From Canna indica (lineage: Eukaryota > Streptophyta > Magnoliopsida > Zingiberales > Cannaceae): DNA of 64,000 bases. Shown in pieces: positions 22,701 through 35,100 of the stretch. Each line of letters opens with the position of its first letter. The stretch's first letter is position 1. The position numbers and the translations under genes were made by a program. The notes below the pieces were generated by a model. The model was not told the origin of the DNA, ran no database searches, and saw only the letters and a program-made list of their open reading frames with translations. The stretch is from contig CP136891.1 in the NCBI GenBank assembly GCA_034359265.1, forward strand, positions 12,166,501 to 12,230,500. The letters are read 5' to 3'.

Positions 22701-25700
22701 AAAAGGCATGCAGCAGGTTTCCAAAAAAATCTCAACCAAAGAACAAATAAAAAATGACAAGAACATTAATAGTTTAATTTACCAGCTTCTATGTTTGGAG
22801 CATCAAGAGATCGTAAAATTCCACTTAAGATTACAGGACCCATGAGCTTCAATTGATCTGCTGCAGCCTATTAAAAAATAATAGATAAATTTCTAAACAT
22901 TTAAATTAATTGTTAGTCATCTTGGGCATGTATTCTATTTACAGACAATATACAGCCTTTAAAAAATAAGAAAAGTAAAATATGATAGCCTACTTGTATA
23001 TTCACTTAAAGAACAAAAGCAAGGTACAAGAAGACATATTAACAAGAAAAGTAGTACTAAGAAAACCAAAATTAAACTGTGTTTCTGCAATTATACATAG
23101 AAAACAGGTGGTGGATGAAAAGATAAATTATCTTTACATAGAAGTTGGAAGTGAAATTGTCCACTCAGTTACCTTCATTTTGCAGGTGGGTTGAATATTA
23201 AATTTCTGTCAAAACTTCTGAGAATCACAAAAATCACAGACACTAGTATAGAATCATTCTGAAACACAAGGTCAGCCAAAAATGAGAATTTGTGATGTGT
23301 GACACATGGTTTAAAATCTCGGTACCGGTACCGGTTTCGGTCACCGGCCGGTACCGGTATATACCGGTACCGGTATATACCGGTACCGTACCGACACACG
23401 GTACGGACCGGTATGAAAATGCATACCGGCCGGGTTTTTTTTTTTTTCCGTGACATACCCGCCATATACCGCCCATACCGGGCGGTATATGGCATCATAC
23501 CGCCATATACCGCCCGGTATACACAATATACCCGGCTTTTTCAAATACCGGGTATATCGTATACCGGAAACCTAAAAAACCGGTAAATACCGGACTTACC
23601 GTACCGTACCGACCGAGATTTTAAACCATAGTGTGACAAGGAGCCCATCCATGGTAAACACAAGAGGTAGGAGGCAAGGAAATTATTGGAATTAAAATAG
23701 AATTTATGTGTATGAGAAATATTGAGAAAATTGTTCTTTTCTGTCAATCCTGTCGAAGTTACTATCCTTGAGAATTTTACCTAGTTTTCTCATATTTGTT
23801 AGTTTTAACAGATATTTTTAATCTTAACATTAGGTGACCAATTCAAGCATCAAAGTGCCTTCTATCATAATTTAGCAGCTCTTTTTCCATATTCAATCTT
23901 AATTTGTAGAGGAAGCAACATCTACAGGAGAGATGATAGGGAGAAAAGGAGAAAGAAATGGGCAAGGGAGAAAATTAGTATATGTATTTTGAAATATATT
24001 TAAGATAATGTCCAAAGTCTATCTTCAACCTAAATTACAAAGCTAAAAGAAAGATGGAGGGAAAAAAAGAGAAAATTTGTGTCACAATTTGGAGGACGGA
24101 CAATCAAATCACTGCAGTGATGTAGTTGTTGTTGATGTATGAAGGACAGACCATGGATACCCTTCTTGCCACCACGCCCAACCCTCACATCAAAATAACG
24201 TTGAGGTTTTGGCATTTGATTTTTTTATTTTTATAATGAAAAGTTTAAGTATTAACATTGAAAATGTCATACTGAATAAATAAAAGTCAACTTGGCCTAA
24301 GGTGGAGCCCCTTATTACTCCGCCAAGACACCATCATTTCACAACTTGGTTTAGGTGCTTTGGTATAGAAGCTTGATTAATCAGATATTGGTCATTTAGA
24401 TGGCAAAAGCTTGATTATTTACATTCTAGGCATGTAAATAACGTCAATATTATTAGAACAGCCTTCTATACATTTTGTTCATCATTTACCGTGCTCATAT
24501 GGCCAGATTGTCCATCTTTAGGAAAATCATTTAAACAATATGTATAATGTTCAATGTTGCATGGATAGAGAAAACCATTTGGTAGAGAAGGGCATCCATG
24601 GTCAAACTTGAAAAGAAAAAGATTGTTAAATGTACTCATAAAACATAAAGAAAGATTAAAATTAGTATAACATAAAGTGCATCTATCGTATTAATATTTC
24701 CTCCAAACACTACAAAAATATTATAAGCAAAAGCATCAATTTTGATGCACTTGTTATCAATTAGGTCTCAAATTCCAATTATATGCATAAAACTCTATTT
24801 TCTATGTGGAAGTAGTGGTCCCAAAAAAGTGGAAATAAAACAAAAATTAGTTCACAATACTAGGGAAAGCACAAGAATCTCTTCTGGGTATTGGTCAATT
24901 TTTTCGCAGATAGGCATCAACTTTATGCAAAAAGTTAATTGGCAGATTTAGGGCAGTTGACACCACCAAACTTAAAACTAGTCATTGACCGGTGCATTGC
25001 ATTGGGATTTTCCAAATAAAATACATCACTGATGTAAAAAAAAAATATTCTATCATCTTGATGAAGAAACAAAACTAAAAAGAAAAATGTAGAGCTTTGC
25101 CAAATAGTACCTAAAAACTCATAAAAGAGCTTTTCCAAATAGTAGAAAAAAACTCATAATAGCTGAGTAGAATCATAAGCAAATGTTCGAAAAGACTAAA
25201 CAACAACAAATAACACATGGTTGTAAATGACTTAAATGTAAAATTACAAATAAAAGGTCTCACTAATACATTTGATGAATGACTAATAAAAGAGGACTAA
25301 GGTGTAAAAAATGCAATAAAAGTTGGAAAAGACCAAATAGTATCAAATGGTACATAGCCAAAAAAGACCCTATATAGAATTACGAATAAAAAGTTTATAT
25401 TGACGCATTTGTTGAATCAGTAATAAAAGGGAAAAAATGTTTAAAAAAAGAAGGAACGATGAGGTGGAGAGTGTCAAATGGGTATCAAGTTCTCGGAGCA
25501 AGCCTAAACTTCTTATTTTCATTTAGACTACAAAAGAAACTCGGGCGTTGTGGTACTGACTGATCAGGGTTTGTGCAAACATTATATATCTGTAAAAATA
25601 TTCTGTGTCGGGATCGATGTACAGGAAGCTTTCTATAGTTCTTAGAAATTATTTATTAAGTTACTATGATTAAAAATTGAAAAAACAAGCACGACTAATT

Positions 25701-28700
25701 ATTACATTGAGAAAAAAAAGATTGCATGAGTTTGGAGTATAATATATTTGTAATTTGTAAGTGTGTGGTCTATGATTTAAAAAAATAAAACTTATATAGG
25801 CATCAAATGTTTAAATGTTTTTTTATTGTTTGCTTGTTTGGCTACATAGTCTATTTCTAAGTCATTTTAATGAAAAAATTGTTAGCATTCTAATGAGAAG
25901 AAATAGTTTTTGCCATTGATTTATTTATAGCTACTTTGGCTAAGTAAGACAATTTGTATATAATGGTGAAATTATTAGAAATTTGAATGAATGAAGAATA
26001 AAAAATAAAGATGGCATAAAGATGATTGTTTTTGTAATTTTTATAAGAATTAATTTTCTAGTGCGTTATAGCTTGATGGCGAAGTAAAAAAAAAATAAAC
26101 CCAATAATTATTTAGAAATAACATTATAAAAAAGGATCTGGAAGTACTAAGAGAGATTTTTTCTGCATCAAACATGATATAAATGTGAAAAGGTAAATGT
26201 ACTATAATTATAAGTTTGTTCGCATCAAAGCGCAACTCATTCTAAGTATGTTTAAAAAGTGACAAGAGTAAGAAGCATAAGGAATTTTTTTTTATGCAAT
26301 ATAGTGTCGTATATAGATTAAATGATAAAGAAATGTTGTTCTTCATAGTGTATAAAGAGGTCGTTATATATTCAAATATTATTGATTATTGGTAATCATG
26401 CTTAACAATCAACAACGGTCGAGCTCCACAGTTTAAAAAAAAAGAAGAGGGAAGTATATAATATTATTGTAACGAAGTTTCGAGATTAATATCAACAAAG
26501 CATAAAAATAAATATAGGAAATAAGAAAAAGAACATAACAAATAAAATAAACAAACAAAGAATAAAAAAGAGCTGTCCAAGTAAATGTTTGTAGAAAAAA
26601 TATTTAACAAATCAAAAAATCAAAATTTTATTAGATAATAAATAATAATGATCATATAAGTTCATAAATCATAATATAAAATAATAACACCAAAACAATA
26701 AAGAAAACAAATTTATAGTAAAAATAATATATCATACATAAGAAAATATGTTTACGAAATAAAAATAAATCTAGAGAAAGAAAAAGAAATATATATATTT
26801 ATATTTATATTTATACAGCATAAAATAAATGTAGGAAATATTAAAAAAAAGCAAACAGAAAATTTAAAAAAAAAAAGCTAAGTAAAAATAAATACATTTT
26901 ATAGATTTAGGAAATAAGAAAGTAATAAAAAATAAAAACTAAATAAAAAACTTCAAAAAAAACTATATAAAAGAGGTCAATAAAAATAAATGTAGATTTT
27001 AAAAAAAATGAAAAATAAAGTAGGAAACAAAGAGGTCGTTATATATTCAAATATTATTGATTATTGGTGATCATGCTTCGCAGCTTCACAATCAACAACG
27101 GTCGACCTCCACAGTTAAAAAAAAAGAAGAGGGAAGTATATAATATTATTGTAACGAAGTTTGGAGATTAATATCAACAAAGCAAAAAAATATATATAGG
27201 AAATAAGAAAAAGAACATAACAAATAAAATAAACAAAACAAAGAATGAAAAAGAGCTGTGCAAGTAAATGTTTGTAGAAAAAATATTTAACAAATAAAAA
27301 AAACAAAATTTTATTAGATAATAAATAATAATGATCATATAAGTTCACAATATAAAATAATAACACCAAAACAATAAAGAAAATAAATTTATAGTAAAAA
27401 TAATATATCATACATAAGAAAATATCTTTACGAAATAAAAATAAATCTAGAGAAAAAATAGAAAAAAAATTATATATAAATATATATTTATATTTATACA
27501 GTATAAAATAAATGTAGGAAATATAAAAACAAAAAGCAAACAGAAAATTATTTAAAAAACAAGCTAAGTAAAAATAAATACATAATATAGATTTAGGAAA
27601 TAAGAAAGTAATAAATAAAAAATAAATAAAAAAAAAAACTTCAAAATATATATATATAAGAGGTCGATAAAAATAAATGTAGAATTTTTTTAAAAATGAA
27701 AAATAAAATAGGAAACAAAGAGGTGGTTATATATTCAAATATTATTGATTATTGGAGATCATGCTTCACAGCTTCACAATCAACAACGGTCAGCCACCAC
27801 AATTAAAAAAAAGAAGAGGGAAGTATATAATATTATTGTAACAAAGTTTCGAGATTAATATCAACAAAGCATAAAAATAAATATAGGAAATAAGAAAAAG
27901 AACATAACAAATATAATAAACAAAACAAAGAATAAAAAAGAGCTGTCCAAGTAAATGTTTGTAGAAAAAATATTTAACAAATCAAAAAATCTAAAATTTA
28001 TTAGATAATAAATAATAATGATCATATCAGTTCATAATATAAAATAATAACACCAAAACAATAAACAAAAAAATTATAGTAAAAATAATATATAATACAT
28101 AAGAAAATATGTTTACGAAATAAAAATAAATCTAGAGAAAAAAAGAAAAAAAATTATATATAATATATATTTATATTTATACAACATAAAATAAATGTAG
28201 GAAATATAAAAACAAAAACAAACAGAAAATTAAAAAAAAGATCAGTAAAAATAAATACATAATATAGATTTAGGAAATAAAAAAGTAACAAAAAATAAAA
28301 AACTTCGAAAAACACTATATAAATGAGCTCAATAAAAATAAATATAGAATTTTTTAAAATGAAAAATAAAGTAGGAAAAAAAGAATAAACAAAAATATTA
28401 TATTAAATATTATAAAAATAAAGAGCTATCAATGTAGGAAACAAAAAAAGAATAAACAAAAGAAAGAGCTATCAATGTAAATATTTATATTAAAATATTA
28501 ACAAATTAAAAAATAAAGTCATAATATAAAATAATACCATCAAAATGAAAAGATTTTGTACCAAAAATAGTATCTACTACATTAAAAAAATATATGAAAT
28601 AGGAATAAATCTAGAAATTAAAAAAAAATTGATTTATATATCAATGTTTATAAAGGATAAAAATAATGTAGGAAATTAAAAAAGAAAACAGAACAAAAAA

Positions 28701-29063
28701 ATGTAGTGGGAAAAAATGAAAATATAAAAGAGCATAAAATAAATATATAATTTTAAAAAAAATGATACATAATACACATTTATATTTATAAAGCATAAAA
28801 ATAAATGTAGGAAACAAAAAATAAAGAATAAGCAAAGAAATAAAGAGCTATCAGTGTAAATATTAATATTAAAATATTTAACAAATTAAAGAATCAAAAT
28901 TTCAAAAAATAAAGAATAAGCAAAGAAATAAAGAGCTATCAGTGTAAATATTAATATTAAAATATTTAACAAATTAAAGAATCAAAATTTCATAATAAAC
29001 AACAACAACAACAACAATAATAATAATAATAATAATAATAAAAAATAATAATAATAATAATAT

Positions 29064-29108
<45 letters not shown>

Positions 29109-32100
29109 TGTAATCGTATAACGTCATAATATATCAAAATGAAAAGATTTATTCTATAATAATATCTAATACATAAAAAAATATGAAATAAGAACAAATC
29201 TAGAAATAAAAAAAGGAAAATTGATTTATATATCTAAATTTATAAAGAATAAAAATAAATATAGGAAATTAAAATAAGAACAAAACAAAGAAAACGAAAT
29301 TTTAAAATTTAAATTTAAAAAACTTTAAAATGTGCTGAATAAAAAATCTATAAAAAAATTGATACACAACATAATTATATTTATAAAATATAAAAATAAA
29401 TTTCAGAAATAAGAAAAAGGAAATATAATAAAAAAACAAAAACATAAAAAATGAATGTAAATAATAAAAAATAAAATTAGAAAATTAAGAAATAAAAAGA
29501 GCTCCAAAACAAATTTGAAAAATATAAAAAAGGAATCTGAGAGAGCTAGGGTGATGTGCGACAGTGGGATCCACCAAAATTAATTGTATGTAGATGTAGA
29601 TAGAAGTAGATAAATGAGTGGACCTTCTCTAAGTGATCTACACTTTCCAGTGTAAGCAGCTACTCAAAAGCAAAGAAAAGGAAACCATATCCTCCCTTCT
29701 ATCTCACTATTCTCTTGTTTCTTTCGGGACCCCAGACATTCCAACTGTAGATGCAAATATGCAATCACCACAAGACAACAATCACTTCATATAGCCAGTG
29801 GTGTCTCCTGATATATTGCTCTCCTCTTCTTCTCCAGCTATAGAGTCTATGTTGCCACCTACCACTGCTCTCATCCCTCTCTAATTTTTCTTTCTCCAAA
29901 TATGCTTGTGGGAATAGGTCAAAATGTCAAATACATTTCAACAGAATGAAATCTTCTTCAGACCATGTATAGTACAGTCAAATATGATGTGTGTGGAGGC
30001 ACATCCAGTATGCATCAATACGATGCTGACCCTCCTGGGGATGCGAATTTTATTTATGCACATAATAAAATATATATTTATTTATACACAAGTTCACAAG
30101 GTCAAACAGCCACTTCTCTTTAAAAAAAGGCCAACAGCAACTGGTTTACAAGCAACCAGCTCCAAACATCCCCCTTTAGTGGACACTAGTATCATCTAAC
30201 TCCCACCTGAACATTGAAGTAGGACACTAGGACATACTAAAAAAGCCTTCTTCAACTGCATGGCAGAACATTTATTGATAGAATGATCCATCTCAAAACT
30301 TTATCAAGAAAAGTGAAGATAGTATCACTAACGACTTTCCATCTATTTAACTATGTTTTTAATTATATCAGTGTTAGAACTTAGAAACACACAAGCGTCA
30401 AAGTTTTGGTCTCAGGGCACAACTCAAATTATGGGTGAACTGGTACAGTACGGAGTGTCATACCAAAAGTTTTGACCCAAGAAACAACAAAAGAAAATAG
30501 AGTACAAGGTGAAAATTCAAGCTCCACCATTCCACAATTGCAAAGAGAGGCTGTTTAAAAAAGCAAACCAATTATGCTGGCCTGCAAACCAGTACTCTCT
30601 TGAACCAGTTCGGTACAGTCTGAGCATTAAAACCTTTTCAAGCACCCTTTCATGCTTAAAAGTGTTGAAAGACAAAAAGGTAGGGGAGTTTGACTTGATG
30701 TTGAAGTCACATTATCACTTGAAATTCCATTTTTTAAACAACAATTAAGATGAACGCTTAAAATGAAACCAGAAAAGGAAACTTAGAAAGTTAGGAGACA
30801 AACGGAAAAAAATGCTGATGCAAAAAACTAAACTCATACATGTTTAAATACCCAAACAGTAAATTCCATCCCCAGCTGCTTCAACCTTGAAGTGGTCCCG
30901 CTTCCTGTTATATTCAGAATATCCCAGGACCACAATAATTATTATAAGTCGTCAAATGATCACAATACTACGGGGGGCAAAACTGAATGCAGCTCACTCA
31001 AAGTACAAAATAAAACAAATAATAAATGAAATTGCACATAGCATAACAAAACTACATCCAAAGATGTTTATAACTGATATAAGCTGGTAAAACATGCTTG
31101 ATGAAAACCAATAAAAAGGTGTGTACTCATAGAGATAGAATTACAATGAGGACAACTGCAAGTATTATCCAACACATTTTTAAACATATCCAATTAGGGG
31201 TGTTCACAAGTCAGGTTGGGTCGGGTCGGGTTTAGGGGAAAAATCGATCCGACCCGACCAAGTGTAATCGGGTCGGGTTGGGTCGGGTCGGGTCGGGTTG
31301 GGTCGGGTCGGGTAGTCGGGTTTACCCATTTAGGTAAAAAAAAGAGTTTTTAACAATACTTTTTAAAAAATAAAAAAAAAAATTATTTAAAATAAATATT
31401 TTTTAATATAAATATTTAAAAATGATTAAAAAAATGTAAATAATCGGGTCATCAGGTTTCAAATTCTAAAATCTACGACCCGACCCAATTATGGTCGGGT
31501 CGACCCGATTACCCGACCCGACCCAACCCAAATAGGTCGGGTCGGGTCGGGTTCTCGGGTTCATTTGGTCGGGTCGACCCAATGAACAGCCCTATATCCA
31601 ATGGTAAGCTGAATAAAATATGATAATTGTTTTGTATTATCAAATTGGTGGTTAGGGATTTCCAAGCATTCTAAAACTTAGGAGATTTAAATGGGTGTAA
31701 AGAAAGACATTGTGAGAGCTAAATTCAAGTCAGTACAAAAGGTAAATGAACGGGAGTTGCACATGTAGTAAGTCACAGTATGCATGCCCCAAAAACCATG
31801 AAGAACTATAGTACTATCTTAAAAAATATCTGATTTATATGCCCCTGGTGAGTGCATCTCCAATTCCTCAAATTTAATGACGGAAGCTTTAGCAATTAAA
31901 GCTGCTCTTTAATATGATAAATCAAATTCTTACCAAAACATTATATTGAACTCCAGTTAAAGGTAGATATGTGCAACAAACATTTAGATCTCTTTTGGTC
32001 CATCAAGAACATTCTAATGGATATTTTTAATACTGCAGGTTCTTTTTTCTGAAATCAAGTTCCAATATGGTAGAGATGGGAGCAAATCTGCAGATTGGCT

Positions 32101-35100
32101 GGCAGTACACGTCAGGAATTTAAGTTCCTTCGATTGGGAAGATGAATAGCCTCCTATCTTATTCCTCTTTGTACCTATGAACCTTAATTAGTTCTTTTCT
32201 GTTTTCTTTTTGTCATATATACATGATACTAATAGACAAGAAACCAAAATTCTAATTATGTTTTTTTAATGGAAATCATTGGGGACAAATTGGCAGTGTG
32301 GCACCACATCTTAGAATTCAAATAGTCTTTATAGGAACTATGCTCCCAGTCATTCTACCAGTTGTGCTAGTTTTAATATGAGTATCTCTCAAGTTATTCG
32401 TTCGACCATAATATGACCTAGAAACAATTTTACCTTAAAAAAATTCTTGAAAGCAATTAGGTAACCCATACTTTCAGAGGATGCCATTTTCTAATATCTG
32501 AAATAAGAGGAAGAATATTCTCATGGATGAAAAAAAAGGCAAGAAAAGAGGATGAAATTCGAATTAAGTATAACAAAGTGCAGCATTTTTACTCAGGCAA
32601 TTAATATATAAGAACAGCAAATTTCTATCGTAATATAAACCAATGAAGAAACAAGAGCCAGAACTGAAAGCAAAGGAGTATCATATAGAAGCACAAAACA
32701 ACACACCATAAATGCACCCAAAGATACACTGCAGTGTTGATGGAAAAGAATTTGCTGCAGTGATAGACCGGCAAAAAACAGACATGAGTCGCACTCGCAT
32801 CGCAACATTCACCGGAGTGACCCTGGAATCTGCAGCTATGCTTTCAACCGCAATATTACCTGATTGGTGAAATAAACTATATTCAATCTTGAGAGATAGT
32901 AATTGTACAAGAAGATGGGGAACAAACAACTTCCATGCTATTGATATAAGATGAGGTAAACAACCACAGGATTGCAGATATATAATGCATATAATGCAAG
33001 AGCGCATACACAGGCATGATAACTTTAAACAGTTAAAGTAGGTAAACAACCACAGGATTGCATATATATAAATATATAATGCAAAAGTGTCTACACAAAG
33101 TGGCTGAGCCAGAAATCAAAATGGGTGGGTGGGTGGGTGGGCACACTCAAATTGACATATCATCAAAATAAACATGTTTATCAAAAAAAATCATTATATT
33201 ATATAAAAGTCAATATTATCCGTACATAATTCATAAGCATAAAACATAACTTAAAATCTTAAATTAAACAAAAAAAAAATTCTTATTGATGAATTTTAAT
33301 GTGTTGATGCATAATAGTCTATGACAATATTGAGAATAACTTTTTTAACAAATATGTGACGGGGGTTGACGGGCTACTTTGTATGGCTAGGGTCGCGCAC
33401 GGGGTCGTGGTCGTTCATAACGGGACCACAATCGCGTATGAGTGGGGCCGATGTGCAAGGACAATAGGTGATGGTGTGAGCATGAGGATGAGGCAAGTCA
33501 GACAGTGTCGAAAGAGGGGAAATGAAAAGAAAATTAGTAATTTTAGTTATTAAATTTTGAATTAGTTTAAGTTAAAAATAATAAAATAAAATAATTATGT
33601 TTTAAAGACAAGAGGAGGGTTTATTATATATAGGATGGGGGGCAATTTTGTCTATAAAAATAATTAGGGTTAAGTGCAGATTTGGTCCTATAAGTTTTTA
33701 ATTTTTTGGACTTTGGTCCTATAAGTTTCATTTTGGTATTTTAAGTCTTATAAGTTTGCTCTGTAGTATAGATTTGGTCCTATTTGTGACGGTCCGTTAA
33801 CTCTCCGTCAATGTGGACTAACGTCGTTCATACACGTTCATAGATTTGGTCCTATAAGTTTTAATTCAAAATTTTCAGTCCTATATGTTTGTCCCGTACC
33901 ACATATTTGGTCTTATATATTTGCCCCGTAGCACATATTTGGTCCAATATATTTGCCCCATAGCACAAATTTGATCATATCCATGATGGTCCATTAACTC
34001 TCCGTCCACGAAAAAATAAACAGTGTTATGTCCATGTTGACGGAGTTAACGGACCGTCATGAATAGGACCAAATCTATGTTACAAAGCAAACTTATATAT
34101 GTTACGGAGCAAATCTATGTTACGGAGTTAACGTACCAACTTGTCTATATGTCGGTCTGTATATAGATTTGGTCCTATCCAGTATCCACGACGGTTTGTT
34201 AACTCCGTCAACGTGGACATAACGTCGTTTATTTTTTCGTGGACGGAGAGTTAACGGATCGTCGCAAATAGGACCAAATTTGTGCTACAGGGCAAACATA
34301 TAGGACTAAAAATTTCGAAATGAAACTTATAGGACCAAATTTGTCAACGTGTATGAACGGCATTAATCCACATTGACGGAGAGTTAACGGACCGTCACGG
34401 ATAGGACCAAATCTATGCTATGGAGCAAACTTATAAGATTGAAAATACCAAAATGAAACTTATAGGACCAAAGTCCAAAAGATTGAAAACTTATAGGACC
34501 AAATCTGTATACAAAAGAATTCTATTTTAGAAAGAAGAGGGGGAATATTATATAGGGAGGCAATTTAGCCTTTCAAGGTAGGGGGCATGTCAATGGGCGC
34601 AACATGATTAAGATCGACGAGTGCAACACAGATAGAGTAAGAGAGTAGTTTAGGGAGGAAAATGAGGAGTTTGAGGGTCTTATATTGCCCTCAAAACCCT
34701 TAAAAACCATTCCTCGGAATAGCCATTGGGAACCAGTTGGAAAAAGTCCCAACAGCTGGAAAAAAATAGTTGTTGAGGCTGTACTGCCCAGTACATGCAT
34801 TGTACTACCCGGTACAACTAGTATGGTCCATATTTTGCATGTCCAGACCTGTGCAGCACTACAGCTATTATGAAAAAATGGTATGTACCGCCCATATTGG
34901 GCAATGTGGTATGAGATTTAAAACTATGGTTGACCTATAGTGTGTATCGGTGTTGGCATGGTACATTAATATACTAGAGCATAAACCATATCAGTATGAA
35001 CCAATATATTGAACCATGGTTACTAATTACTACTTCCCTTCCTCGCTCAAAATCCAGCAGTAAGTCATGTATGCATGACAACGTTAACTTAACCTGCTTG

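Noticed and set aside
24030..24215. Minus-strand open frame beginning MPKPQRYFDVRVGRG in ECM29 intron 9
   Set aside because: No family recognised, no splice context, and it does not fit between ECM29 exons 9 and 10, which already join in frame.
26349..28400. Regular direct repeats that might suggest a CRISPR-like array
   Set aside because: Units are ~680 bp with no short repeats separated by unique spacers, and this is plant DNA.
28982..29197. Poly-Ile/Tyr/Leu open frames
   Set aside because: They are translations of the AAT trinucleotide microsatellite.
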